From: Bacteroidota bacterium
GTDB lineage: Bacteria > Bacteroidota > Bacteroidia > Chitinophagales > Chitinophagaceae
Direction: 5' to 3'
DNA length: 64,000 bases
Assembly: GCA_018268035.1 (NCBI GenBank)
Contig: JAFDXI010000146.1
Span: 55,280-119,279 of the forward strand
The position numbers were made by a program, and so were the translations under genes. Positions 43,972 through 54,343 of this stretch are shown in pieces (position 1 is the stretch's first letter; each line of letters opens with the position of its first letter). Under the pieces are notes generated by a model. It saw nothing but the letters and a program-made list of their open reading frames with translations. It had not been told where the DNA came from and did not search any database.

Positions 43972-45588
43972 TTATTTCACTACCTGCAATGTTGATGAGT
44001 AAGTCTTTCCATCCACAATTGCAACTACCCTGTAAGTACCGCTAATTAATGATGAACCATCAATTACATAGCTATGCTTACCTGCAGATTCTGTTTTATT
44101 AACTATTTGTTTAACCGGTTGCTGCATAAAGTTATAAACTGTGATATTGACTTTAGCGTCTTTGGCCAGGTTATAGTTAACATTTGAAATATTCTTCATT
44201 GGGTTGGGTGATAATTTCATACTGAATTCTGCCTGTTGATGTTTAGCAGGACCATAAGGTTTTGATTGCAATGAATTGCTGCATGGACCCCATGCTGACC
44301 AGGTACCAGTATTTAATACACCACCATAGCAATAGCTTGTCCATGTGCCACTACCGGTATATGAAGTATTTGGACCATTGCCTGTAATTTGTGCATTTCC
44401 CCAATAGGTGAATGAATCAGTATATGATGTACAACCATCAGGGTTAGGATTAGATGCATGGAATTCTACAGAACCCATGTGTTGAGCAAATGAACCCCAA
44501 CCATAAACAGACCAATCATAACCATCTACATTCAATGAACCAGTAACTGAATAATTGCCATTACCCTGATCGGTATAAGTTATCTTCCAGTTGTAATAAC
44601 CATCATTAAAACATACTGAGTTGGATGCATTTTTAGCATCTGAAATTTTTCCATGTTTTGCTGGGCCATAAGGCAAAGATTGCAATGAATTACTGCAAGG
44701 GCCAGAAGCTGACCATGTACCATTCGCATAAACACCACCATAACAATAGCTTGTCCAATTACCATTACCTGTAAAGCTAGTGCCAGAACCATTACCTGAA
44801 ATTTCTGCAGTACCAACATAGGTAAATGAGTCAGTATGAACTGTACAACCATCCGGATCAGGATTGGATGCATGTAATTCTACAGAGCCCATTTTATGAG
44901 CAAATGAACCCCAGCCATAAACAGGCCAGTTTACACCATCAACAGTTGTATAACCTGATGCCCAGTAAGAACCATTGCCCTGGTCAGTATAAGTTATTTT
45001 CCAATTGTAATAACCATCACTAAAGCAAACAGTATTTGATGCATTCTTCCCTTCAGTATTCACCTTAGCATGTTTTGCAGGACCATAAGGTTTTGATTGC
45101 AATGAAGCACTACAAGGTCCTGCTGCAGACCACGTGCCAGTATTATAAATTACACCACCGCAATAATTAACCCATGAACCTGAACCATTAAAAGTCGTGC
45201 TACTACCATTTCCCGAAATGGATGCTGTGCCTGTGTAAGTTAAGGAATCAACATAACCACTTTGACAATTATCTGCATTTGGATTATGAGCTGTTAAATC
45301 CACATCACCCATGCGATGTGCAAATGAGCCCCATCCTGAAACAGACCAATGCACCCCATCAACATCTAAATAACCTGATGCTGAATAGGTACCTGGTGTG
45401 GTCTCAGAATAAGTAATAAACCAATTGTAAAAACCATCATTAAAACAAACTGTGTTGGTTTTAGCCAGAACATTTTTGATAGACGATGTATTTGAATTAT
45501 CATCGTTTTTATTTGCTTTTGCATTTGTGGAAAAACATAAACACAGAGAAAGTAATACTCCCCCAAAGAAGTAAAAAGTTTTTTTCAT
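43972..45588 (-). CDS. Secreted triple-repeat protein with type IX sorting domain
   Basis: The 538-residue protein has a signal peptide, three tandem repeats with a period of about 140 residues (starting near Cys48, Cys188 and Cys326), and a C-terminal type IX sorting domain (about 455-538: MKLSPNPMKNISNVNY, then LISGTYRVVAIVDGKTY). Each repeat starts VCFxDGxYNW and has VDGxxW, GWGSFA and MGxVE segments, ending SLQSxPYGPAKH. The first repeat differs in its Cys pattern from the other two. The repeat family is not one I recognise. The protein should be exported and attached at the surface by the system that includes PorV. Confidence 0.85.
   Translation of the reverse strand: MKKTFYFFGGVLLSLCLCFSTNAKANKNDDNSNTSSIKNVLAKTNTVCFNDGFYNWFITYSETTPGTYSASGYLDVDGVHWSVSGWGSFAHRMGDVDLTAHNPNADNCQSGYVDSLTYTGTASISGNGSSTTFNGSGSWVNYCGGVIYNTGTWSAAGPCSASLQSKPYGPAKHAKVNTEGKNASNTVCFSDGYYNWKITYTDQGNGSYWASGYTTVDGVNWPVYGWGSFAHKMGSVELHASNPDPDGCTVHTDSFTYVGTAEISGNGSGTSFTGNGNWTSYCYGGVYANGTWSASGPCSNSLQSLPYGPAKHGKISDAKNASNSVCFNDGYYNWKITYTDQGNGNYSVTGSLNVDGYDWSVYGWGSFAQHMGSVEFHASNPNPDGCTSYTDSFTYWGNAQITGNGPNTSYTGSGTWTSYCYGGVLNTGTWSAWGPCSNSLQSKPYGPAKHQQAEFSMKLSPNPMKNISNVNYNLAKDAKVNITVYNFMQQPVKQIVNKTESAGKHSYVIDGSSLISGTYRVVAIVDGKTYSSTLQVVK
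44230..45450 (-). repeat. Three tandem coding repeats of about 415 bp
   Basis: The DNA encoding the three repeats of the type IX cargo protein has a period of 414-420 bp. The second and third units are the most alike, for example in their KITYTDQGNG segment. These units may recombine and change the number of repeats. Boundaries are approximate. Confidence 0.7.
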
Positions 45589-45732
45589 TGTTAGACGATT
45601 TATTGTTAATAAAAATTTAAGGTACAGAAAACAAACCTGATTTTCAAATTTTTTTTATGATTTCTACCAGATTCATTTTCAAATATTGATTATTGTCATT
45701 TAGATAATTTTGCCAACAATTTTAATAGGTTC

Positions 45733-47133
45733 ATGAAAGTAAATAAAGATGAGTTAGTTTCTCAGATGCAAGTGATTTGCGGTAATAATTTTGAATATTA
45801 TGATACAGAAAGTTTATCGCATTACGGGCATGATGAAACCGAAAAATTATTGTTTCCACCTGATATTGTTGTAAAGCCATCAACAGCAGCAGAAATCAGT
45901 TTGATAATAAAATATTGTAATCAACATTTAATCACTGTAACGCCAAGAGGTGCGGGCACAGGATTGAGCGGTGGCGCAATTCCTCAAAAAGGAGGAGTAG
46001 TAATTTCTTTAGAACGATTAAACAAAATAATTTATATAGATGAACGTAATCTCCAGGTTACAACTGAACCTGGTGTGATCACTGAAGAATTACAAAATGC
46101 TGTCAGGGAGAAAGGGTTGTTTTATCCACCTGATCCTGCCAGCAGAGGGTCTTGTTTTATAGGCGGTAATATTGCAGAAAACAGTGGCGGTCCAAGAGCA
46201 GTGAAATACGGCGTTGTAAAAGATTATGTTTTAAATCTTGAAGTAGTATTACCAACAGGTGAAATAATCTGGACCGGCGCCAACATTTTAAAAAATTCAA
46301 CAGGTTATAACCTTACTCAATTGATTGTTGGCAGTGAAGGCACTCTATGTATTGTAACAAAGATTGTATTGAGATTAATACCGCATCCAAAATATGATCT
46401 ATTAATGTTAGCGCCATTTGCATCGCTTGAAAAAGCAAGTGAAGCAGTAAGTGCAATTTTTCGTGCTGGATTCACACCAAGTGCTTTAGAATTGGTTGAA
46501 ATAGATGCACTGAAAATTGTGAGCAAAATGGTTGACAGTTATATAGTGCCCGTAACTGATGATATAGTCGCACATTTAATTATAGAAACCGATGGCAATA
46601 ATTTCGAAGTCCTAATGAGTGAGATGGAAGCTATCGCTGAATTATTAAATCAGTTTGAAACGGGTGAAATTTTATTTGCAGATGATGCACAACAAAAAGA
46701 TGAATTATGGAAGCTACGCAGAAGAGTTGCCGAAGCTACCAAACAAGCTGGCTATACAATAGAAGAAGATACAGTTGTGCCCAGAGCAGAACTTCCTTCA
46801 TTAATCAAAGGCATTAAAGCATTAGGCAAACAACATAATTTTGAAGCAGTTTGTTATGGCCATGCCGGTGATGGTAATTTACATGTACGTATAAAAAAAG
46901 AGGGCATACCGAATAGTTATGATAATGAGGAAATGAAAAAAATTTTAAATGAATTATTTCATCTGGTAAAAAGTTTAGGAGGCACCATCAGTGGTGAACA
47001 TGGCATTGGATTGATTCAAAAAGATTTTATGCCTGTTGTAATGGATGAAATTAATATCAATTTAATGCGATCAATCAAAAAAGTTTTTGATCCCAATAAT
47101 ATCTTAAATCCCGGTAAAATTTTCGACCTGTGA
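45733..47133 (+). CDS. FAD-linked oxidase (glycolate/D-lactate dehydrogenase type)
   Basis: The 466-residue protein has a PCMH-type FAD-binding domain (VTPRGAGTGLSGGAIPQKGGVVI and the long GGNIAENSGGPRAVKYG segment) and the C-terminal FAD-oxidase domain with HAGDGNLHVRI and GGTISGEHGIG, where the two His can bind a metal or substrate. It resembles GlcD or D-2-hydroxyacid dehydrogenases. No Fe-S partner subunit (glcF) is adjacent. A TAATTTTG element lies at 45705-45712, 20 nt before the ATG. Confidence 0.88.
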   Translation: MKVNKDELVSQMQVICGNNFEYYDTESLSHYGHDETEKLLFPPDIVVKPSTAAEISLIIKYCNQHLITVTPRGAGTGLSGGAIPQKGGVVISLERLNKIIYIDERNLQVTTEPGVITEELQNAVREKGLFYPPDPASRGSCFIGGNIAENSGGPRAVKYGVVKDYVLNLEVVLPTGEIIWTGANILKNSTGYNLTQLIVGSEGTLCIVTKIVLRLIPHPKYDLLMLAPFASLEKASEAVSAIFRAGFTPSALELVEIDALKIVSKMVDSYIVPVTDDIVAHLIIETDGNNFEVLMSEMEAIAELLNQFETGEILFADDAQQKDELWKLRRRVAEATKQAGYTIEEDTVVPRAELPSLIKGIKALGKQHNFEAVCYGHAGDGNLHVRIKKEGIPNSYDNEEMKKILNELFHLVKSLGGTISGEHGIGLIQKDFMPVVMDEININLMRSIKKVFDPNNILNPGKIFDL

Positions 47134-47174
47134 AATCCTTTACACATATTTGCGTTACACATCAAACAATACAA

Positions 47175-47813
47175 ATGAAACAAATAATTTTCAGCACACT
47201 CATTTTTATGGCAGCAACTTCAATCAAAGCTCAAAGCAATGATTATAGCGATAATAAAAGCGGAGGTTTTAAAAAAGAAAATGTTTTTGTAGGCGGAAGT
47301 ATTTCACTTGGTTTTGGTTCAGGTAGTTTTGGTGTTGGCGCCAATCCTGAAATAGGGTATTCGGTAGCCCAATGGCTTGATGCAGGTATTGCAGCTAACA
47401 TAAATTATAATTCTCAGAGATTGTATAATTATGGTAGTTCCGGGTATTACAACGCTGGCAAGGCTTCAATTTTTAATTATGGTGCAGGAGTTTTTGCAAG
47501 GGTTTATCCATTACCTTTTCTCTTTATTCAGGCACAACCGGAAATTAATTGGATAAGTATATCACAAAAAGATAATTATGGTAACAAAATAAAACAAACT
47601 GTAAATGCACCCAGCCTGATTGGTGCTCTTGGTTATTCGCAACGTGTGATTACACAAGGCAGTTATTTTTTTATGATAGGCCTTGATTTAATCAATGATA
47701 AAAATTCACCTTATAATGATGGCTATGGTCATGCAATGCCAATTGTTCGCGGAGGCTTTGATATTTATCTTCGGCCATCAGGGAAGCAAAAACGTTCTGC
47801 TCCTGAGTTGTAA
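47175..47813 (+). CDS. Outer membrane beta-barrel protein
   Basis: The protein of 212 residues has a signal peptide ending TSIKAQ and a sequence rich in alternating Gly, Tyr and Ser, typical of a small eight-stranded barrel (FVGGSISLGFGSGSFGVGANPEIGY). The function is unknown. The frame overlaps the end of the FAD oxidase gene if the first possible start (47130) is used, but ATG 47175 puts the signal peptide at the N-terminus. Confidence 0.8.
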   Translation: MKQIIFSTLIFMAATSIKAQSNDYSDNKSGGFKKENVFVGGSISLGFGSGSFGVGANPEIGYSVAQWLDAGIAANINYNSQRLYNYGSSGYYNAGKASIFNYGAGVFARVYPLPFLFIQAQPEINWISISQKDNYGNKIKQTVNAPSLIGALGYSQRVITQGSYFFMIGLDLINDKNSPYNDGYGHAMPIVRGGFDIYLRPSGKQKRSAPEL

Positions 47814-47847
47814 ATGGGAATTCATTTTACTATACAGGCAGTTTTGT

Positions 47848-49095
47848 TTATACCAGCTCAAATACTGTTATCTCAGGTAATATACCCACACGACCGGGAT
47901 ATCCAATAAAACCATATCCCCTGTTTACATAAAGTTTTTGTTTGCCTTGTTCATAAAGGCCGGCCCACTCTTTATAAAACCATTGCACTGGGCTCCACTT
48001 AAAATAAGGATTTTCCACACCAAACTGCATTCCATGCGTATGGCCTGAAAGCATCAAATCAATATCAGGATATTTCACCCGCACTTCTGCATCCCAATGG
48101 CTGGGGTCATGGCTCATCAATATTTTGAATGGATATTTTTCAGTTCCCGGATATGCAAGGTCCATGCGGCCATATTTGGGGAACCTGCCAAATGCACTCC
48201 AGTTTTCAATTCCAATCAATGCTATTTGCTGGTTATCTTTTTCGAGGATTACATGTTCGTTCATCAATAAGCGCCATCCAAGTGTTGCCTGAATTTTTTT
48301 CAACCTTTCAAGGTTTTCTTTTTTTGCTTCAGGGCTTGGCCATGAAGTATAGTCGCCATAATCATGATTGCCCAAAGTGCTGTAAACACCCATTGGCGCC
48401 TTGAACTTATTAAAAACATCCATGTAATCTTCCATCTCATCGGCTTTATCATTCACGAGATCACCTGTAAATAAAATAAGATCTGCATTTTGTTTTTGAA
48501 TCATTGCCACTCCTCTTTCCACAGCAGCCTTATCAGTAAAACTCCCACTGTGAATATCACTCACCTGCAAAATTTTTAAACCTTTAAACGCAGGAGGCAA
48601 ATTTTTAAAAGCCAGTTTCACTTTTCGCACTTTATAATCATACTTATTGGAAAAACCATAAAGCAAAGAGGCAAACAAACCTGTACCCAATGCAAAACCT
48701 GACCAACTTAAAAAAGATGACCTGCTGATGCGGTTGCCTTCATCAGTAAAATCAACTCCCGTCTTTGGGAAAATTTTTGCCATCAGCCATAAAAGCAACC
48801 GGCGTACATCATCAAGTAAAAAGAATACCGATGCTATCAACTTGGCAAAAATCAAACCCACAATAATCGCAAAAACATAGTTTCTTAAGATTATATGCGT
48901 TTCGATATATTGAGAACGGGGGAATGCAATGATAAATGATAAAGCAGCAACAGAAATGGTCCAGTAAATAGTATAAATTATCGTCTTACTACGGTCACTA
49001 TTATTATGTACAATAAATTTTAAAGCATTAAAAACATAAAGATCTATCACCAATAAAATAACAACAACCAACCACCAGCTACTCCAGTTTCTCAT
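47848..49095 (-). CDS. Membrane-bound metallophosphoesterase
   Basis: The 415-residue protein has about four transmembrane helices in the first 150 residues and a calcineurin-like phosphoesterase domain thereafter. Metal-binding motifs are visible in order: QVSDIHSGS, FTGDLVND, LGNHDYG and SGHTHGMQ. It belongs to the YaeI/YkuE-like group, which can hydrolyse phospholipid or UDP-sugar-lipid phosphodiesters. The true substrate is unknown. Confidence 0.9.
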   Translation of the reverse strand: MRNWSSWWLVVVILLVIDLYVFNALKFIVHNNSDRSKTIIYTIYWTISVAALSFIIAFPRSQYIETHIILRNYVFAIIVGLIFAKLIASVFFLLDDVRRLLLWLMAKIFPKTGVDFTDEGNRISRSSFLSWSGFALGTGLFASLLYGFSNKYDYKVRKVKLAFKNLPPAFKGLKILQVSDIHSGSFTDKAAVERGVAMIQKQNADLILFTGDLVNDKADEMEDYMDVFNKFKAPMGVYSTLGNHDYGDYTSWPSPEAKKENLERLKKIQATLGWRLLMNEHVILEKDNQQIALIGIENWSAFGRFPKYGRMDLAYPGTEKYPFKILMSHDPSHWDAEVRVKYPDIDLMLSGHTHGMQFGVENPYFKWSPVQWFYKEWAGLYEQGKQKLYVNRGYGFIGYPGRVGILPEITVFELV

Positions 49096-49177
49096 AAAAA
49101 ATATTTACAAATAAGACAATTGCTTTATAAGATGTTGATAAAAATACCCTATAAATTAACTGAAAAAATTAATATTG

Positions 49178-49208
49178 TTGAGACAGTAATTGTAAAAAAT
49201 TACATTTG
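49178..49208 (+). promoter_or_regulatory. Promoter candidate upstream of the UPF0173 gene
   Basis: TTG (49178-49180), a 20-nt spacer and TACATTTG (49201-49208) match the Bacteroidota promoter form. The resulting leader of about 115 nt is longer than average. Confidence 0.5.
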
Positions 49209-49327
49209 TGCCCTTTAATTACAAACTTAATAATAGATGGCTGAATTTTTTTGACTGTTATCAAATAATTCAGTCTTTGATATTGATAAAACAAGTAAAT
49301 TAGAAAAATAGGAAAATAAATTTTCAG

Positions 49328-50008
49328 ATGAAGTTAACATACTATGGTCAATCCTGTTATATGGTGGAAGTGAGTGGGATGAAACTTTTATTTGATCCAT
49401 TCATCAGAAATAATCCATTATCAAAAAAAATAGATATTAATTCTATTGATGCTGACTATCTATTTCTTTCACATGGCCATGGCGATCATTCGGCAGATGC
49501 AATTGAAATTGCTAAAAGAACTAATGCACTTTGTATAAGCCCTTTTGAAGTTGCCAATTGGTTTGGCGCCAACGGTATTGAAAAAGTACACCCGATAAAT
49601 CAGGGAGGGCCTGTACATTTTGATTTTGGCAGCGTACGTGGAGTGAATGCCATTCACTCTTCTTCATTTTCAGATGGTAGTTATGCAGGCAATCCTATCG
49701 GTTTTCTGTTTAATACCCAAGAAGGTGATTTTTATTATTCAGGCGATACTGCTCTCACGATGGATATGCAGTTAATCCCCCGATGGGCTAAACCAAAATT
49801 TGCTGTTTTACCTATAGGTGGAAATTTCACGATGAATGTTGAAGATGCTATCATTGCATCTGATTTTATACAATGCAATACAGTGGTAGGTGTACATTAT
49901 AATACTTTTGATTTAATAAAAATCAATAAAGAAGAAGCTATCGCTTCATTTAAGAATGCCGGCAAAATATTATTGTTGCCAGCAGTGGGTGAAACGATTG
50001 AAGTATAA
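49328..50008 (+). CDS. UPF0173-type metal-dependent hydrolase
   Basis: The 226-residue protein has a metallo-beta-lactamase fold. It begins MKLTYYGQSCYMVEVSG and has HGHGDHSADA (His49, His51, Asp53, His54), DGSYAGNPIGFLF, YSGDTALTMDM and VHYNTFDLI. The substrate is unknown. Length and motif order agree with the UPF0173 family. Confidence 0.9.
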   Translation: MKLTYYGQSCYMVEVSGMKLLFDPFIRNNPLSKKIDINSIDADYLFLSHGHGDHSADAIEIAKRTNALCISPFEVANWFGANGIEKVHPINQGGPVHFDFGSVRGVNAIHSSSFSDGSYAGNPIGFLFNTQEGDFYYSGDTALTMDMQLIPRWAKPKFAVLPIGGNFTMNVEDAIIASDFIQCNTVVGVHYNTFDLIKINKEEAIASFKNAGKILLLPAVGETIEV

Positions 50009-50186
50009 AAATGATTTTCTTAGTTAGGGAAAATTAACATTCTCTGACTGGCAAATCACAAAAATAATCCACACAAAAAAGCAGAAAAAATTTTGTGTTG
50101 ATATAAAAAATGAATTAATACAACCCTTTGCAAAAAACAAACATTAACTAAAAACAAATAAAATACCCTGATTGGGTTTGGGATAT

Positions 50187-50987
50187 ATGGCTCGAATAAT
50201 TGGAGTAGCAAATCAGAAAGGTGGAGTAGGAAAAACAACTACAGCCATCAATCTTGCGGCAAGCCTTGCTGTGCTTGAATTTAAAACATTGTTGGTAGAT
50301 GCAGACCCACAAGCCAACAGTACAACAGGGATTGGTTTTGACCTTCACAACATCACCAAAAGTTTATACGACTGCATGGTCAATGAAACAACGGCCAGTG
50401 ATGTGATTTTAAAAACCGATGTTGCTTTTCTTGAATTAATTCCATCACATATTGATTTGGTGGGTGCAGAAATTGAAATGATTAATTATCCTGACAGGGA
50501 ACTGGTGCTGAAACGCATCCTGGAACCAGTAAGAAAAGACTATGATTTTATAGTGATTGACTGTTCGCCTTCTTTGGGATTGATTACAGTGAATGCTTTG
50601 GTGGCAGCAGATAGTGTTGTTGTCCCTGTGCAATGTGAATTTTTTGCCCTTGAAGGTTTAGGTAAATTATTGAATACAATTAAAATTGTTCAAAGCAGAT
50701 TGAATACTGAGTTGGAAATAGAAGGCATACTGATGACAATGTATGATGGCCGCCTGCGTTTATGCAACCAGGTAGTGAATGAAGTGCGCCGTCACTTTGA
50801 TGACATGGTATTTAACACCATCATTCACCGTAATAGCAAACTGGGTGAAGCGCCAAGCTTTGGAAAACCGGTTGTGTTGTATGATGCAGATTGTAAAGGC
50901 TCTATAAATTATCTCAATCTTGCCAAAGAAGTACTACAGAAAAATGATATGACCAAAATGAAAAACAAAGAAAAAATTTTAGAATAA
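50187..50987 (+). CDS. parA: Chromosome partitioning ATPase ParA (Soj)
   Basis: The protein of 266 residues has a deviant Walker A motif [28 protein letters not shown] and [15 protein letters not shown], all typical of ParA/Soj. It forms ATP-dependent dimers on DNA that move ParB-parS complexes. ATG 50187 ([10 protein letters not shown]) is preferred over 50172. It is followed by parB. Confidence 0.95.
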   Translation: MARIIGVANQKGGVGKTTTAINLAASLAVLEFKTLLVDADPQANSTTGIGFDLHNITKSLYDCMVNETTASDVILKTDVAFLELIPSHIDLVGAEIEMINYPDRELVLKRILEPVRKDYDFIVIDCSPSLGLITVNALVAADSVVVPVQCEFFALEGLGKLLNTIKIVQSRLNTELEIEGILMTMYDGRLRLCNQVVNEVRRHFDDMVFNTIIHRNSKLGEAPSFGKPVVLYDADCKGSINYLNLAKEVLQKNDMTKMKNKEKILE

Positions 50988-51093
50988 TTTACCCGATACA
51001 TTTTTCAAACAGGGTATAGACTTCAACATATTATTTGACATAAGAGAACTTGAACAAATAAAATCTTTTCAAAAAAGAAAACATTGAATATAA

Positions 51094-52014
51094 ATGGCTA
51101 CTCCAAAGCAAAACAAAGAAGGTTTAGGTAAAGGCATCAGGTCTTTATTGCAGAGTATAGATACAGATTTGAAAACCAATACCGGTCTATTAAAAACTGA
51201 TGTGGTGGAAGCAGCAACCAACATCAACCGCATACCACTTGATAAAATAGTACCCAATCCCAAAAACCCAAGAAAAGATTTTGATGAAGCAGGTTTGCAG
51301 GAGCTGGCACATTCCCTACAATTATTTGACATCGTTCAGCCCTTAACTGTATCAAAAATTAATGATGGCAAATACCAGTTGATTGCAGGCGAGAGAAGAT
51401 TCAGGGCAGCAAAATTAGCCGGTTTAAAAGATGTGCCTGCATACGTACGTCAATCAAACGACAGGGAATTACTTGAGCTGGCCCTATTGGAAAATTTGCA
51501 ACGTGAAGACCTCAATGCAATTGAAATAGGATTGAGTTATAAACGCATGATGGATGAGTTGAATTATACACAGGAACAAGTGGCAGAGCGCATGGGCAAA
51601 GAAAGAAGTACTGTTACAAATTACATCCGTTTATTAAAATTACCACCCGATATTCAGGTGGCAGTGCGTAACGGTAATCTGAGTATGGGCCATGCAAGAG
51701 CTATAATAAATATTGATACAATTGACAAACAACTTTTCCTTTTCAAAGAAATAAAAAACAAACAACTTAGTGTGCGGCAGACTGAAGAACTGGTTAGAAA
51801 ACTATATCGCAATACTTCAACTGTTGTTAAATCTTCAAAAAAAAGTGACCTTAACAATTCTTACAAACGCATAGAAAATAATTTAGCATCTTATTTCTCA
51901 ACAAAAGTTATACTGAAGCACAGTTCAAATGGAAAAGGAAATATCACTATTGAATATTATTCTCAGGAAGAATTGAATAAAATACTTGAACTGATGCATG
52001 TTTATCAGGATTAA
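51094..52014 (+). CDS. parB: Chromosome partitioning protein ParB (Spo0J)
   Basis: The 306-residue protein has a basic N-terminus (GKGIRSLL), the ParB nuclease-like domain with AGERRFRAAKLAGL, and a helix-turn-helix segment with LLENLQREDLNAIEIG and MGKERSTVTNYIRLLKLP. It binds parS sites and CTP in known homologues. No 16-bp parS was found in the window. Confidence 0.95.
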   Translation: MATPKQNKEGLGKGIRSLLQSIDTDLKTNTGLLKTDVVEAATNINRIPLDKIVPNPKNPRKDFDEAGLQELAHSLQLFDIVQPLTVSKINDGKYQLIAGERRFRAAKLAGLKDVPAYVRQSNDRELLELALLENLQREDLNAIEIGLSYKRMMDELNYTQEQVAERMGKERSTVTNYIRLLKLPPDIQVAVRNGNLSMGHARAIINIDTIDKQLFLFKEIKNKQLSVRQTEELVRKLYRNTSTVVKSSKKSDLNNSYKRIENNLASYFSTKVILKHSSNGKGNITIEYYSQEELNKILELMHVYQD

Positions 52015-52016
52015 TA

Positions 52017-52682
52017 ATGCGCACAACTTTTATACTACTATTGATTCTTTTTTACACTGGGTTTTATTTCAATACCCAGGCACAATCAGATAGCGATTCT
52101 GTGCTGGTAAAACCAGATAGTGCAACTCTCGTTAATAATGGTAAAAAAATATCTCTTGATTCTTTGCCTGTAAAAGATAGTACTAAGCTAAAAACGAAAA
52201 AAAAGCACGACCCGAATAAAGCCACCATCCGCTCCGCAATTATTCCAGGATGGGGGCAGGCGTATAACCATGAATACTGGAAAATTCCAATAGTTTATGG
52301 CGCACTCGCAGTGCCGGGGAGTTTGTTTATATATAATAATAAATGGTACCAACGTACAAGAGATGCTTATAATATCATGGTGAACAATGGAGACACTTCA
52401 AAAATTTATCCTGTTTTAAAGGGAATACCTCCAGAAAATTTACAGTTATATAGAAATAGTTTCAGGAAAGACAGGGATTATTCAGCGTTGTTTTTTTTAT
52501 TGGTTTGGGGATTGAATGTAGTTGACGCAACGGTATTTGCGCAGCTTAAAGATTTTGATGTGAGCGATGACCTCAGTATGCGGTTACGTCCTGATTTTGA
52601 CCCTGTTTCAAAATCACCTTCCCTGTCCATTGCATTGGGTTTTTCAAATAAGCCCCAAAAAATTCTACCTTCATCTTTTTAA
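52017..52682 (+). CDS. DUF5683 membrane protein
   Basis: The 221-residue protein has a signal peptide or anchor (residues 1-22) and a domain with KATIRSAIIPGWGQAYNHEYWK, followed by two hydrophobic segments around 95-110 and 160-178. It matches the DUF5683 family, found next to parB and dapB in Bacteroidota. It starts 2 nt after parB. Function is unknown. Confidence 0.85.
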   Translation: MRTTFILLLILFYTGFYFNTQAQSDSDSVLVKPDSATLVNNGKKISLDSLPVKDSTKLKTKKKHDPNKATIRSAIIPGWGQAYNHEYWKIPIVYGALAVPGSLFIYNNKWYQRTRDAYNIMVNNGDTSKIYPVLKGIPPENLQLYRNSFRKDRDYSALFFLLVWGLNVVDATVFAQLKDFDVSDDLSMRLRPDFDPVSKSPSLSIALGFSNKPQKILPSSF

Positions 52683-52822
52683 ATAATTGTAACTTTATTC
52701 ATTGGCAGCACCGGATAGTAGTTAATTGCAATCGCTACATTTTTTTAATTCTTTTTCCTTAACACTTGTTCAAATAGTAACTGGCTTTATTTGCTTTATA
52801 ATAAAGATTTAAAAAATTGTTT

Positions 52823-53539
52823 ATGAAAATTGCTCTTATCGGATACGGAAAAATGGGAAAGGCTATTGAAGAAATTGCAAATGCTGGTGGTGATGAAATT
52901 GTTTTAAAAATTTCATCAAACAATAGAGCGGAATTCACTATTGAAAATCTGCAAAAAGCAAATGTTGCCATCGAATTTACCAACCCCCAAAGTGCAGTAG
53001 TAAATATTAAACAATGCATTGAAGCTGGTGTACCTGTTATTTCTGGCTCCACAGGCTGGTTGCAGCATTTTGAAGATGTAAAAAAATTTTGTATCGAAAA
53101 AAAAGGCGGGCTTTTATTTGCAAGCAATTTCAGTGTTGGAGTGAATATATATTTTGCATTAAATAAATACCTCGCTTCATTAATGAGCCTGAACAATGAT
53201 TATGCAACATCAATTGAAGAAATCCATCACACTCAAAAAAAAGATGCACCCAGCGGAACAGCCATTTCACTTGCTGAAGATTTAATGAAGAAAATAACAT
53301 CAAAAACCAACTGGATTAATGAACCAACTAACGACCCATCTTTACTCAGTATCATCAGCAAAAGAGAAGATGAAGTGCCAGGCACCCATATTGTAAAATA
53401 TGAATCAGCTAACGATATTATCGAAATTATTCACACATCCAAAAGCAGAAAAGGTTTTGCCCAGGGCGCTTTGCTCGCAGCAAAATTCATGATAGGTAAA
53501 AAAGGAATTTTTTCAATGCGTGATGTTTTAGATTTGTAA
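52823..53539 (+). CDS. dapB: 4-hydroxy-tetrahydrodipicolinate reductase
   Basis: The 238-residue protein reduces hydroxytetrahydrodipicolinate in the diaminopimelate/lysine pathway. It starts KIALIGYGKMGKAIEEIA and has IEFTNPQSAVVNI, the catalytic IEEIHHTQKKDAPSGTA motif and GKKGIFSMRDVL at the C-terminus. ATG 52823 is preferred over TTG 52817. In related genomes a signal peptidase (lepB) often follows; here a DUF2520 gene does. Confidence 0.96.
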   Translation: MKIALIGYGKMGKAIEEIANAGGDEIVLKISSNNRAEFTIENLQKANVAIEFTNPQSAVVNIKQCIEAGVPVISGSTGWLQHFEDVKKFCIEKKGGLLFASNFSVGVNIYFALNKYLASLMSLNNDYATSIEEIHHTQKKDAPSGTAISLAEDLMKKITSKTNWINEPTNDPSLLSIISKREDEVPGTHIVKYESANDIIEIIHTSKSRKGFAQGALLAAKFMIGKKGIFSMRDVLDL

Positions 53540-53572
53540 TCCGTATCCAGGTTTATAAACCAAATTTATTTC

Positions 53573-54343
53573 ATGACTATCAGCATTATTGGTTCAGGGA
53601 ATACAGCAACTATTATTGCAAACCTGTTATATCAAAACAAACATAACATCAGGGAAATATATGGAAGAAACAATACTACTGCAATGCATCTTGCATTAAA
53701 TGTAAAAGCAGCACCATGTTTCAACATTCGATTTCTCAATAAAGAAAGTGACCTCTATATTATTGCAGTAAAAGATGATGCAATAGCTGAAGTAGCTGAA
53801 CAATTGAATACAGGTAATAAAATTCTTGTGCATTGTTGTGGCAGTGTTGACATCAACGTATTATCAGCAGCATCATCCAACTTTGGAGTGTTGTACCCTC
53901 TGCAATCATTAAGAAAAGAATTAAGCTATACGCCATCCATCCCTTTTTTAATTGATGGCAATAATGCTTCTGTGAAAGATGCATTATTTAACCTTGCTAA
54001 TTCCATTTCAACAAATGTGATTTATGCCAATGATGATATAAGGTTGAAATTTCATTTATCAGCAACCATTGTTTCCAATTTCTCAAATCATTTGTATTCA
54101 TTGACAAAAAATTACTGTGATAAAAACGGGCTCGATTTTTCACTCCTGCTTCCATTGATACAGGAAACTGCTAACAGACTTTCCATGTACAATCCTGCAG
54201 ATATGCAAACAGGCCCTGCCATCAGAAAAGATGGATCAACCATAAAAAAACATCTTTCATTATTGGAAGATTGCCCGCAACTGAAAGATGTTTATACAAT
54301 ACTGAGCAATAGCATTATGAAATTTTCTGAAGAACTACAGTAA
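53573..54343 (+). CDS. Rossmann-fold/DUF2520 oxidoreductase
   Basis: The 256-residue protein has a Rossmann motif [17 protein letters not shown] and the DUF2520 C-terminal helical domain ([20 protein letters not shown]). It resembles F420-dependent or ProC-like NAD(P) oxidoreductases, but the substrate is unknown. Its last 9 bp overlap the end of rocD on the opposite strand. Confidence 0.85.
   Translation: MTISIIGSGNTATIIANLLYQNKHNIREIYGRNNTTAMHLALNVKAAPCFNIRFLNKESDLYIIAVKDDAIAEVAEQLNTGNKILVHCCGSVDINVLSAASSNFGVLYPLQSLRKELSYTPSIPFLIDGNNASVKDALFNLANSISTNVIYANDDIRLKFHLSATIVSNFSNHLYSLTKNYCDKNGLDFSLLLPLIQETANRLSMYNPADMQTGPAIRKDGSTIKKHLSLLEDCPQLKDVYTILSNSIMKFSEELQ

Noticed and set aside
44230..45450. 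Periodic repeats that could suggest CRISPR or a VNTR
   Set aside because: The period is over 400 bp and entirely within one coding frame, so it is a protein repeat. No CRISPR array was seen in the window.
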